From the NCBI GenBank assembly GCA_963402885.1, contig OY727098.1, forward strand, positions 25,520,417 to 25,584,416: DNA of 64,000 nucleotides, in the 5' to 3' direction. A program made the position numbers and the translations under genes. Origin of the DNA: Antedon bifida (taxonomy: Eukaryota > Echinodermata > Crinoidea > Comatulida > Antedonidae). Below the pieces are notes generated by a model. That model was not told the DNA's origin. It did no database searches and was given only the letters and a program-made list of their open reading frames with translations. Within the stretch, counting starts at the first letter, position 1, and each line of letters starts with the position of its first letter. Shown piece by piece: positions 36,301 to 45,589 of the stretch.

Positions 36301-37794
36301 GATGGAGTCAGGTCCATCATTTCAGTGTCCGGGACATCTTGACCATGACCGTCGGGCACCAGTACACTATTAACAGCTTGTTGTAGGTTCCAGTCCGACT
36401 GTTCCAAGTGTGCTAAAGATTCCTCAAAATCGCTTATTCCGGTACAAGCCTAGATATTATATAACAAAACAAATACTGAAATGTGCAACAATCAAGTAAT
36501 TAATACCAGGGTTGGCATTTATAAATATTTGCTTATATTTTTGCTTAAGCTGAAATATTTAAGAAGTGCTTAAGCAAATAACTTAAGCTTATTTATCAAA
36601 CCATCTTAGCAGAAAAATTGTCTGAGGTAAATTTTACTTTGCTCAGCGACCCTTGGCAGCTGATACAGTTTTCTAAAAGTAACTGCTGGTTAGTCAAATT
36701 GGTCGTACCTTTCCCGAAATATTAGTTTTGCTCGTCCAATTTCTAGGCCATCTTACTGAAGATCGATATCATTATTTTAGCGTCCATGATACCGGGGAAA
36801 ACTAGCATAGCCTTCACGAACGTTCGATGTCCGGCCTAGCACGCTCACGTTGTCAGAAAAGAACTTTTCTGTTGCAGAAATGAGATAAGACCAAATTTTT
36901 CAGGGTGTTGCTCGTCTTAGATTTAAGACAAAATTAAGAAAATATTTTTGCTTAGATCATATATTAATAAATTTGATTTCGGCAAAATCAAGGATTTAAA
37001 AACACTTTTGGACTGGACTATAATAATAGTATGTCTGGTTTTCTGAATGTGTTTCTAATGGTAAAAAATTGGACATCAAGAAAAGTTTTGTTTTGGGTTT
37101 CCAGAGAGTTTGGTACTGTATTGGGACAGTATTACTATTATCATATTGTATTATTTATTAAAAATTATAAATAGAATAGTACTATAATAATAATTTGTTA
37201 TTCTGCAAAATGAGTATGGTACGCTGATGAAATGAATGACATTTTCTAGGTTGATATTATCACTATTCTTTCAAAACCTTGCATCTCTCTTTTCTGACAT
37301 ATGATTGGGTTATCATATTATTGTACCCTGTGTTTAATTGTTAGTGTTATTTTTTATTTTTAGAATAAAACCAAAAAGAGGGCCTCTTTTTAGTAGGGTA
37401 TTAGTAGTTTAGGCTAGGCCTAACTAGTTAGGCCAAGCTAGTTACGTTAGTACTAAACACAATTGTATTTGACACATCCTATGTATAGTGAATTTATATA
37501 CAGTTTCTACTACCACAAGACCCACCAACTGGTCTAGTCTAGCCTAGCCCCCACGGATAAATCGGTTCAGGACGTTATGTCTGTTTTTGTTTGTCATCAT
37601 GATACCAGTCAATTTACCTGGTAATATATTTACATATACAGCAAGAAAACCTTATATAAAACGTTAAACGATTATTCATATGTTACTTTATTGATCTATC
37701 TGCTTTATATTTATGTATAAATGGATAATTCCCAATTTACACTGCTTCTTTTTACCTGAAAATCAGCTAGAATTTCATCCCTGTTCGTCGCCAT
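24350..37794 (-). CDS. FAF1: FAS-associated factor 1 (FAF1), complete, 655 aa
   Basis: Coding exons: 37756-37794, 36292-36449, 36002-36156, 33833-33930, 32078-32178, 30178-30367, 29549-29632, 28804-28939, 28137-28282, 27555-27709, 26804-26940, 26294-26382, 25700-25870, 24813-25028, 24350-24442 (1968 nt with stop). FAF1 links ubiquitylated clients to p97/VCP. Domains by residue: UBA 1-57 (ILADFQACTGISDFEESL), UBL1 about 86-170 (FDVEYRDR), UBL2 about 184-270 (VRHQNWLDWP), acidic stretch 277-320, thioredoxin-like UAS about 325-496 (LAIYLHHDRSVQVNVFCSQ; THFVTWAWDLT-like), charged coiled coil 497-553, UBX about 570-655 (ETLIRRF, YPQETLFVEE). The p97-contact FPR turn reads WPK. Human FAF1 is 650 aa, so length agrees. 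The start is the first Met, aligned with the human start. Stop TGA at 24350-24352. Confidence 0.96.
24649..24792. mobile_element. Tc1/mariner-like MITE family M1, copy 1
   Basis: About 140 bp with inverted ends GCTCTGTCTACACTATCAAA and its inverse, and an inner repeat ATATCACTACCATATTTG. It sits in the last FAF1 intron. Other copies show TA flanks at both ends, as in Tc1/mariner-derived MITEs. Non-coding. Confidence 0.85.
25131..25710. repeat. FAF1: Threefold 204-212 bp tandem duplication in FAF1 intron 13, including the splice donor
   Basis: Three units start with ACTAGATGATCAACTACAAT at 25131, 25335 and 25547. Each ends, in gene sense, with the last bases of coding exon 13 plus its donor (AATGAAGAG|GTAGGTAG): at about 25296-25311, 25503-25520 (one change) and the true site 25691-25709. 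The duplication therefore took in the exon edge, leaving two spare donor copies inside the intron, without upstream coding sequence. Confidence 0.88.
27145..27450 (-). mobile_element. tRNA-derived SINE, family B, full-length copy
   Basis: On the minus strand the head reads GGAGCGAGTCGAAATGGCCG, then A-box AGCAGTTAAGG and B-box GGGTTCGAGACC, ending GACTTGCTCC, which can pair with the 5' end. This is a clear Leu/Ser-tRNA-like fold. The body includes TTCATCTTTCAAGACGAGTA and GGTTACCCCG. It lies in FAF1 intron 10. Body fragments recur at 29360-29540, 52308-52445 and 59040-59215. Confidence 0.75.
28645..28695 (-). mobile_element. SINE/LINE tail fragment
   Basis: TTTATGTAGCGCC followed by CAAAGGCGCT, in the orientation of the 3' tails at 46380 and 56805. 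In gene-forward view such tails read GCGCTATATAAAT. Only the tail remains, in FAF1 intron 8. Confidence 0.4.
29011..29147. mobile_element. MITE family M1, copy 2
   Basis: Ends AGCTCTGTCTACACTATCAA and TTTGATAGTGCAGACAGAGC, bounded on both sides by TTAAAA. It lies in FAF1 intron 7. The core keeps CCATATATGGACATGATGATG. Confidence 0.82.
29360..29540 (-). mobile_element. SINE family B, truncated copy
   Basis: On the minus strand it shares TTTAAAGAACCTAGTACATC, TTTCGAACGAGTAGTGGGTT and ACCCCGG with the family-B body at 27145-27450 but lacks the tRNA-like head. FAF1 intron 7. Confidence 0.6.
29935..29975 (+). mobile_element. tRNA-like 3' half (SINE remnant)
   Basis: GGTTCCGGGTTCGAATCTCG followed by GTTGGGGCAG resembles a T-arm with B box and the 3' acceptor strand of a tRNA. 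No matching 5' acceptor strand or anticodon arm was found upstream, so this is a SINE or tRNA pseudogene fragment in FAF1 intron 6, not a functional tRNA. Confidence 0.5.
30368..32077 (-). other. FAF1: FAF1 intron 5
   Basis: A 1.7-kb AT-rich intron with no gene or clear transposon. Several CCAAT/ATTGG words occur between 30790 and 31270 (for example AACCAATCAAACTGC and TCAACCAATCACTG), possibly remnants of an old repeat. Confidence 0.6.
32268..32602. mobile_element. MITE with YY1-like motif in its terminal repeats
   Basis: Left end GGGAACCAACAAGATGGCGG (from 32271) and right end CCGCCATCTTGTTGGTTCCC (to 32597) form perfect 20-bp inverted repeats about 285 bp apart. Each contains AAGATGGCGG, the core of the YY1 binding motif. 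It lies in FAF1 intron 4. No coding capacity. Confidence 0.8.
32825..33433. mobile_element. Pogo/Tigger-like non-autonomous element
   Basis: About 610 bp. Left end TACAGTAGAATCTTTC and right end GAAGGTTCTACTGTA are inverted and begin with the CAGTAGAA shared by other pogo-like ends in the window. The subterminal parts repeat GATTTTACGTACG-like words on both sides. It contains a perfect CRE, TGACGTCA, at 32903-32910. No transposase remains. FAF1 intron 4. Confidence 0.65.
34262..34450 (-). mobile_element. Unclassified repeat R3, copy 2
   Basis: Inverted relative to 21715-21990: GATGAAGGGCTAGTGTTGCC, TTTTTCTGGCTGTTTTACTT, TTTTGATTTAGCTTTTC, GATACCCACAGCATTGTCAT. Flanked by TATATA runs, as are the other copies. 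Confidence 0.6.
35607..35921. mobile_element. TIR element (GTCAGAGGACTTTYGACATTCC)
   Basis: Left GGTCAGAGGACTTTCGACAT and right ATGTCAAAAGTCCTCTGAC ends are inverted, with TA at both borders (about 315 bp). The interior is GC-richer than the surrounding intron. It is a non-coding MITE of unrecognised superfamily; TA borders suit Tc1/mariner. Confidence 0.7.
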
Positions 37795-37803
37795 TTTGTG
37801 ATA

Positions 37804-37813
37804 TGCGCATGCG
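37804..37813. promoter_or_regulatory. FAF1: NRF1-like site TGCGCATGCG
   Basis: The palindromic core GCGCATGCG lies 10 bases 5' of the FAF1 ATG on an otherwise AT-rich stretch. NRF1 sites commonly lie near start sites of housekeeping genes. One edge base departs from the full consensus. Confidence 0.5.
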
Positions 37814-38445
37814 TATACAGAATTATGACAGCAGTTATTAAATCCATTGTGTTTTTTGTGTGGGTACAAAATGTGATGACGTAAACTTCTAAAAATTATA
37901 TTCGTCATAATCTGGCCCTCTGTTGTTCATTTCATTTTGGCCTGTTCAGACTTGAAGATAATGAACTGCTATTTTCGGAAGTACTTAGAACTTAACAATA
38001 GCAAGAAATCAAACATATATAAATGGAACTAACGTCGTTCTGGTATCTGATTCAGTGTAGTTTTGAGCTGTCAACACAAAACATTATTTTTGTCTGCTGT
38101 TAATAGTACATTTGAATTTAGTGGATTACATTTATTCAGAGCAGCCTGATTTCTAGCCTGTACCCTATATAAGCCTATCTACTATTTTATTTCTCAATTT
38201 ACGCAGATTAGAATGAGATCGCTTCAAATCGGCTACCGTGAGGTAAGTCTTATAATATTGTTAAATCTAGACTATTGTTGTTAGTATACAATCATAAATA
38301 AATAAATCAATAAATAGCATGGGCTATGTGCCAAAGCCCGCTGTCATAATACTTGTAGGCCTACTGGTATGATACTTCCGCGTGACTTTAATTACGGGAA
38401 AATACCACCGCATAAAACTAAGTCTGCGCTACGTCCTTCCTTCAT

Positions 38446-38838
38446 TAAGCGTGGTTCCCACTAGAACGCAACGTAGCGACGTATTGACGCAAAGGGATGT
38501 ATTGCGTAATCACAAGTGGGAACCGACGACGCAACAATGCAGAAAATCGCAGGTTTGATTTCACGCAGGCGGGGGCAAACACAATTATTGGAAGGGTATT
38601 TTCTTACGTTGCGTAGATTGCGTTACGTTGCGTCGCTAGTGGGAACCACGCTTTAAAGCTTGGTTCCCACTAGAACGTAACGCAAGGACGTAAACGCAAC
38701 GCAAGCGTTTTAACCAATAACAAGCGAAGTTATAGACAGTTAGCAAACACAAGCGAATAAGCCATCGCTTGTGATTGGTCAATTCACTTGCGTTGCGGTA
38801 CGTCCTTGCGTTGCGTCGCTAGTGGGAACCACGCTTTA
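38446..38838. mobile_element. Two adjacent M2 MITEs upstream of the INK4 gene
   Basis: Two elements of about 200 and 180 bp lie end to end. Each starts GTGGTTCCCACTAG or TTGGTTCCCACTAG and ends CTAGTGGGAACCACGC, sharing TTTAA at the junction (about 38652). The second contains ACGCAAGGACGTAAACGC repeats, AACCAATAACAAGCG and GTGATTGGTCAA, an inverted CCAAT pair. The ORF 38788-39081 overlaps it and is not a gene. Confidence 0.82.
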
Positions 38839-39127
38839 GAACGTACGTTACGTACCTCCTACCTCTTACGGCGTCTGACGATAATTATGGCAGTTGATGA
38901 CAGATCCAGGCTGGGTAAGGGGTCAAGAATGCGGGAGGACACGCCAAGTCTTTTTCCCCCAAAAACTGTTTACTTCAAAACAATTGCGGCACATTTGGAA
39001 AGACCGCGCACACAGGAAAAACATAGGCCTAATCTACCTTATCATATTTGTTTAGTCTCAAATTCTTACGTAAAACGGTAAACGGAAAAATTGATGAAAC
39101 AACTAGTAAGTTAATCCAGAAAAAGTC

Positions 39128-39275
39128 ATAGCTCACAGCGCCCGACCGGAACTGATGTTTTACTCCCATTGCCTCGTCCTTCGGATGGAATGTAAAGCCG
39201 TTGGTCACGTGTACACAGTCATATTATAGTGCACATTAAAGACCTTGGTTGGTAGGCCTAGACTATTCGAAATCA
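39128..39275 (+). mobile_element. SINE-like core (CCTTCGGATGG...GTTGGTC)
   Basis: CGTCCTTCGGATGGAATGTA, AAGCCGTTGGTCACGTGTAC and GTGCACATTAAAGACC match the general form of a SINE segment widespread in marine invertebrates (CTTCGGATGGGACGTAAAGCC...GCACGTTAAAGAACC, from memory). No tRNA-like head is visible, so it is probably truncated. Confidence 0.5.
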
Positions 39276-39297
39276 AAACAAGGCCATATACATGGCT

Positions 39298-39380
39298 ACA
39301 GTCGCGTGCTCAAGTTAGTATTTACCGACCGACCAACCGACCGACAATAGTGAGATGTAGAGTCGTTGTACGCGACTAAA
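39298..39380. mobile_element. Short inverted-repeat element with GACC/GACCGA run
   Basis: AGTCGCGTGC near 39299 is inverted against GTACGCGACT near 39370, enclosing a CCGACCGACCAACCGACCGAC run. About 80 bp, non-coding. Confidence 0.45.
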
Positions 39381-39597
39381 AAAAGCAGGGGATCGTCTCC
39401 AGATGTGCTGATGTGGTAGGCGCTGCACTGCTGGATGTCATGGGTCCGTGGAGGACCAGTTAAGTTTCCAGTTAAGCTTGAGGAGTGGGACCAAGAATAA
39501 ATACATTTTATTTCTTGTTATTTTTTATTGGAGGCTTTTGATGCTCCTTGTTGTTAAGGAAACGCTACTTTACTGACTTCGGATGATTGGCAGCACC

Positions 39598-41079
39598 ATG
39601 GAAAATCCACAGGAAAACCCCAATCCATTAACAATTGCTGTGGTTTCTGGAGATTTAAATGAAGCAAAATCTCTATTGCAAGCGGGATTTCCAGTGAATT
39701 CAAAGAATAAGTACCGACACACGGCTTTACAGGTATTGTATTTAACAATTTCAGGAAACTTTAAAATGAAAAAATGCGTTTAATGTAGGCCTATTGTATA
39801 CTTATTAAAGAAATTCTTCACGTCTAAACCAATGCTTAAAGCCTCTCTCAGCACTTCAGATTATTAATTTTATCTGTCAATTTTGGATCAAACACGAACC
39901 ATAAATGTTGTACGTAGCTATAGTAATCAGCCAAGTTGTGTTTGACAACCACGTCCATGCCAGCCTACACATTTGAACATGTGGGTGGACAAGGGTAAAT
40001 TCGATCCCAGTCGTTTCTGCGACCAGAAGAAGTCCGGCGGCCAACACGCGCGCTTCCTGCGTGTTTTTAAATGAGGATAAAGGGTCTATTCTAATTTAAA
40101 TTAATATAAATCTATACATTTTTAACATTCACCTAGGCCGTTTCGATATCTAATTTTAAAATGGTGCAACTTCTACTTGAACACGGAGCAAACCCAAACC
40201 TTCGTGAACCAGTTACGGGATGCATTCCACTTCACGATGCCGCGAGATCAGGTGCTACGACTACATTGGAATTGCTGCTGGAATACGGAGCAGATGCGAA
40301 CAAACAAGACGAAGCCCGCGGAGATACGCCTGCGCACATCGCAGCAAAGAAAGGACATTTAGAGGTGAGCTAAATTATCCGATTATTATCGTCACTTGAT
40401 CTTGAAAATCAAGATTGACAAAACGATAGGGTAGGCCTAATAATCGATCCGGTAACAGTACATATCATGTTGTTTGTGCACAACCTGCAAACAATATTAT
40501 TTTGAGCAGACTGGTAGGTGGTACCGTATCCTACCATCTGGGAATGCTGGGTGGATGGGTTAAGCAGAGAAACGGTCAATCGCAATTGGCCCCCACGGAT
40601 CTTTCCCAGGGTATCGATTTGTTCTCATTTGGAGAGAGACATTTTGCGGCTACAAAGGACCTGTCGGTCGATGGTCATACGTTCTTCCGGCCTACCAGGA
40701 TCTGCTCTCTCCCGATTTTTTGGTAAGACCACCCTCCCTGGTAAGACGTAGATGTCAAAATCGAAGCGATCCGCGTGAATCTTGAAAGTTGACCAACTGT
40801 GGCGAATTCACCGATTTTTTTTTTCTTTACCATGATTGTCAAGTGCGCGTCAAGAGTGTCTGACTGCCAATTTGGCTACCTATAATTCATCTATTTTCTT
40901 GTTAACAGGCCTTCGAGATGTTATGTCACCGAACTGATATGACAATCAGAAACCATAATGGTCAAACACCATTGTCAATTGCTGACCAACACAACGAGTT
41001 AAGAAACTGGATAAAAGAAAACACTGATCTTGGACATGTGTCATTGAAATTAAACAAAATAGACCTAAATATGACGTAG
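39598..41079 (+). CDS. CDKN2C: INK4-type CDK4/6 inhibitor (CDKN2 family), 177 aa
   Basis: Three coding exons, all phase 0: 39598-39732, 40137-40364, 40909-41079. INK4 proteins bind CDK4/6 and block cyclin D activation. Five ankyrin repeats are seen, as in p18 and p19. The family signature is present: repeat 1 ends RHTALQ just before the intron (human p18: GRTALQ-VM), and repeat 3 opens with PLHDAARSG (human IHDAARAG). Further matches are GDLNEAKSLLQ, LLLEHGANPNL, LLLEYGADANKQD, HIAAKKGHLE and IRNHNGQTP. Start ATG 39598 has context CACCATGG; an in-frame ATG at 39583 would add five residues. Human p18 is 168 aa. The divergent FAF1 neighbour supports the identity. A candidate polyadenylation signal AATAAA is at 41579. 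The vertebrate paralogues arose later, so the single-letter suffix is nominal. Confidence 0.9.
40495..40755. other. GC-richer segment in INK4 intron 2, unclassified
   Basis: About 260 bases clearly richer in G and C than the intron around it, with two overlapping ORFs of 74-77 codons and no recognised motif. It could be a fragment of a transposon or of a captured gene. The edges are unclear. Confidence 0.35.
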
Positions 41080-42049
41080 ACAACTATAGAATTAGTATAG
41101 GCATCAATATGGCTCAGGCAATAATTGTATATATTTACGAAGTTTACCCGAATACTCCATAATATATTTAGAGAACGTGATTTTAATATTTTTGTTGATT
41201 CTATCTTATATTTTAATCTATGAATTATTCAATGAAATAACATATATTTAAGATATTTTTTTTCTACTTTATAAAATATATAAATAGAATATTATTCGCA
41301 AATTTAACTTCTTTCTTTACTCGTCCATTGCTTTTAATAAGTAACTGTGTTTGTCTGAAATCTTTTATATTCTTTTGAAGATGTTTTATTATTATATAGT
41401 ATGTTTTAAATTTATATAAAAATGAAATGCATTTATTTGACTGTTTCACTCATAATAATAGATATAAGTATTAATAATAGAGCAAGACAATCTACTTGGA
41501 TTCATAATACATCATCATAATCATGTATCACAATTATTATATTACTGCAGTAGGCCTATTAAGTACTGCAACATGTTTAATAAAAGCCTAAATGTACAGC
41601 TAAATATTTTGCTTTAATAATTCCATTATTTTCCGCAAGGCCTATATCTATAACCCGGAAAGGTTGTAAAATGTATTACTTTCCGGTAATTTTTAAAATC
41701 ACAAAAAGAACAGTTAGAGTATACAAAGTTGGGATTCCCAACATTTTTCACTGCTTTAATTGTTGTTCGATTACCGGTTCTACATTCAGTATAAATCCTT
41801 TTAGAATTGTACCAAAGCGGTTAAGTCATGCAGAATTAAACCTTTATAATCATAATAATAACTTCTGATTCTGATTATATTATAACATATCTAGAAGCAA
41901 GTAGTATTCAAACATTGTAAAACGCATAAAGCCAAAAACCATAAAAATGTTTAGATACTCCAGACGATGGATCAAGGGTTTTTAAAGATCGTTTAAAATC
42001 GCATTAAAAATACCGGGTTATGCTGAGGAGGATTTACGGTTACCAATCA

Positions 42050-42523
42050 CAAGGGAAGGACGTACGTACGCGCACCGCAAGCAATTTGACCAATCACGAC
42101 GCATGAATCCCAAAGTATCGCTTATGATTGGTCAACTCGCTTTCATTGCGCCTCCCCTACGTCATTTCGTTTTGTCGGTGGGAACCAAGCTTAATGCATG
42201 GTTCCTACTAGAGACGCAACACAACGACGTAACGCAACGTAAAGCTTGGTTCCCACTAGAACGTAACGCAAGGACGTAAACGCAACGCAAGCGTTTTAAC
42301 CAATGACAAGCGAAGTTATAGACAGTTAGCAATCACAAGCGAATAAGCCATCGCTTGTGATTGGTCAATTCACTTGAGTTGCGTTACGTCCTTGCGTTGC
42401 GTCGCTAGTGGGAACCACGCTTAAGGGATTTTACCAATTACTAGCGATGAATTAATCGAACTGTCGCTTGTCATTGGTCAACTCGCTTGCGTTGCGTCCT
42501 AGTGGGAACCAAGCTTTACTGAC
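42050..42523. mobile_element. M2 MITE cluster, three or four copies
   Basis: Successive copies meet near 42190, 42241 and 42423. The best (42241-42423) runs from AAGCTTGGTTCCCACTAGAA to CTAGTGGGAACCACGCTT and nearly repeats the element at 38655-38838, so the two are recent relatives. The cluster suggests insertion of copies into one another. Confidence 0.78.
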
Positions 42524-42990
42524 CGGGTTTGACGTGGGTCTAACCACCGGCAGTAAGAATACGTAGGTAAATATAGACACAAATTCAATGTAGAATGATC
42601 TAAAATATCAAAGATTTATTCACTATTAATAATAATAGGATAAATATTCATTACATTACATTACAATTTACAGTGTGGACATTTTGGTCTATTTTCGAAT
42701 AACTTATACGGTATATATACGTACTAAATAAAACTTATAGGCCTATAGGAAGAAACAGGTCTTATATAAAAAAAAATCAGTCACCACAGATTTTAGTTCT
42801 ATGCTGACACCTTTTTGTACAGTAATCACAAAAACAATTGAGGATTGACTTATAAATAATATTAGCTGATTGTTATCAATTAAACTGATATTACTGCTTG
42901 TCTAAAGTCCTATCAAACACAATGTGACTGTTTGTGCGTATAAGTATGGCTATGTTTGGAATAGCACACTGGCGTAAATTTTATTTTTAT

Positions 42991-43306
42991 GTTTCTCACT
43001 AGAGACGCAACACAAGGACACGTAAACGCAACGTAAGTGAGTTGACCAATCACAAGCGATGGATTAGTAGAACTTTCGCTTGTCATTGGCCAACTTGCTT
43101 AAGCTTGGTTCCCACTAGAACGCAACGCAAGGACGTAAACGCAACGCAAACGTGTTGACCAATGACAAGCGACAGTTCGAATAATTCATCGCTTGCAATT
43201 GGTCAACTCACGTTGCGTTACATCCTTGTGTTGCGTCTCTAGTGGGAACCAAGCATTACGTTGCGTTTACGTCCTTGCGTTACGTCCTAGTGGGAACCAA
43301 GCTTTA
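42991..43306. mobile_element. M2 MITE cluster, second, nested
   Basis: An outer, broken copy begins CTCACTAGAGACGCAACACA at 42995 and resumes at 43255 (TTACGTTGCGTTTACGTCC), ending CTAGTGGGAACCAAGC at 43303. A complete copy (43096-43254, TTGGTTCCCACTAGAACGCA to CTAGTGGGAACCAAGC) sits inside it. Confidence 0.7.
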
Positions 43307-45054
43307 GTATACCTTCATGCCACAAGGCGAATTTATTCGCACAAATCGAAATAATTGACTTATTCATACATAATGTATGACACGACAATACGCATTCGCT
43401 TTTCCGATGCGAAACACAAATTCGCAACCAATCAGAGAAGTCGAAGATTCTCGAGAATAGACTAACATGGTGGAAAATTGCACTCCTTAAAACATTGTCA
43501 AAAAGAAGCACATTACTTTTAAATTTCTGTTTTAATTGAAACCATGGGTTTACCTTTTTAATTTTATCAGTTCTAGGAATTCAAGGGTGGAGGGAAGTTA
43601 ATTAACGACCTACAATTAAGAATAAACGGTTTGTTTTCAACCGTAACCTAAAATGGCGAATTGGCAGAAAACTAAATCTCAGTGAGACATTTAATTAGAA
43701 TACATTGTATAAATGTAAATTAAAATTAATTGGAAACCTCTATTTAATAGGATAACATTTACGATTTGTAGAAAGAATTAATCATTTTTCAAAATAGATT
43801 TCAAAGAATATTAGCTGAGTAAATTTATCAAGAGCAAAGTTCAGGTTTTATCATTTTATGGACATGGGAAAAAGTGTGATAAAAACATTAGGCATACTTA
43901 TTTGAGTGTCATGCTAGGATATCAAAAGGAAAGGGGTACTCCTTTCTTTTACAAACACTTTAACAACATCGCACACAAAATATCATTGTCGAGTTGTACT
44001 TAAGTTAAACTTAATCGGATCATAACGTAATTTGGTGATTATAATTTTTTATTTACCATATCCGCATACCCAACGATATCTTATACAAACTCCTTCATAG
44101 TGTTTAATTAGAAGATAAAAGATACACGTACAATAACTTATAAAAATAGCACCAATATAAAATATGTACAATGTATTCATACAAAATGTGTACTGAACGA
44201 CATTACCCTCTATCTCTCTCACACACATGTGACTATCTTAATAATATACATGATTTATATACATTATTCAGTGGTTCCTTTCAGCATAATTTGCATAATT
44301 TGATCCACCAGGTGGTTTTATTGAGGGAGGTTTACTTGCATAATCAAATAGGCATCGAATAAGCCTAACACATTATTAAGTATAATACTACAACTTATTA
44401 TTTGGTAAATAGTATAAGGAATGAGATACATCAAGCAGTATTAGTCATAATTCATTACTAAATGTTAAGAACTAATTTTCAACAAGTTAGGGAGTGAGTC
44501 AGTGACATGCTGACACAGGGGTAAGCACCATGTCATCAAAGTGTAAACTACATGTAAATCAGAAAAACTATTTTTTTAAAATAACCATCTAAATTTTCCA
44601 ATTATGTAGTAATCTGCAATTTATATTAAATATTGCTAATAATTCATTTGGAAGTCAATATTTATTACATAATTATTTAATTGTATAGAAATATTGATTT
44701 GAATTTCATACATAGTGCCTTACACATTTATAGTAGGCACTTTTACCCAGTGGGATAGCACCACATGAACTAAGGTCACAACGTTCACTAACACGTCAAC
44801 ATGAATGTCCACTTTATGGACATGTACCAGTTGAATACGACCCATGTGCACGTTCACACAAATTCGAAATGTCCAACAGCACAGACATAGTCTTCAAAGT
44901 TTCAGCACCATAATTTTAAGAAAGCAATTCCAATGCTGTGAGTATAATACTCCTATTGTGCTTTACACCTGGCAAGATATCAAACCAGCAAAACTGGTTT
45001 TTAATTATCTTAATTAATTAAAATCCATAGAATTTATGAAATATAATTATACTT

Positions 45055-45445
45055 CAAAAACTGGACACCTTTGGGCTGGTCCAACAATACCAGACAAATT
45101 TGGGCTGGTCCAACAATACCAGACAACTTTGGGCTGGTCCAAGAATACCAGACACATTTGGGCTGGTCCAACAATACCAGACAAATTTGGGCTGGTCCAA
45201 CAATACCAGACAAATTTGGGCTGGTCGCTCATACCAGACAAATTTGAGCTGGTTTGATAACAACAGACAACTTCGGAACAGTCCAAAAATCCAGACAATT
45301 TTAGGTGGTCCCTCATACCAGACATCTTTGGGTTGGTCCAACAATACTAGATAACATTGGGCTGGTTCCACAACAGACAACTTCAGACCGGTCCCACGCA
45401 ATTCAAACAATTTTAGGTGGTCCCTCATACCAGACAAATTTGAGC
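45055..45445. repeat. 29-bp minisatellite, about 13 units, 3' of RIC1
   Basis: Unit CAATACCAGACAAATTTGGG plus CTGGTCCAA, with drift at the right end. It begins about 145 bases beyond the RIC1 stop codon and may be transcribed in its 3' UTR. All ORFs over it, on both strands, are repeat translations. Confidence 0.88.
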
Positions 45446-45589
45446 TGTTCCTACAATTTACCAAAAGTCTGGCGACAGGATTAGATTCTACAGTAGAAAA
45501 AAAACATCCGATGTTGCATGATTTTGTTTTCTTGGCGTCTGGATATTTTACTGTATAATTCTTTCCAATAAGAATGAAAATACAGACGG

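Larger units (their letters stand above)
37795..39597. promoter_or_regulatory. Shared upstream region of FAF1 and the INK4 gene
   Basis: 1.8 kb separates two divergent start codons. On the FAF1 side an NRF1-like site lies beside the start. A possible untranslated exon for the INK4 gene ends at 38241 (CGGCTACCGTGAG|GTAAGT, preceded by TTTACGCAG at about 38206). The middle holds two back-to-back M2 MITEs (38446-38838), a SINE-like core (39128-39275) and an inverted-repeat element (39298-39380). Transcription start sites cannot be placed from sequence alone. Confidence 0.5.
41080..45054. other. Intergenic region between INK4 gene and RIC1 (tail to tail)
   Basis: No gene is seen. It contains the INK4 3' UTR candidate signal (AATAAA at 41579), two clusters of M2 MITEs (42050-42523, 42991-43306) and AT-rich sequence. 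ORFs at 41671, 43287 and 44171 lack features. Confidence 0.6.

Noticed and set aside
38788-39081. 97-codon ORF upstream of the INK4 gene
   Set aside because: It begins inside an M2 MITE and shows no recognised protein features or splice support.
39583-39597. Earlier in-frame ATG for the INK4 protein
   Set aside because: Possible, but the ATG at 39598 has the stronger context CACCATGG; kept only as an alternative.
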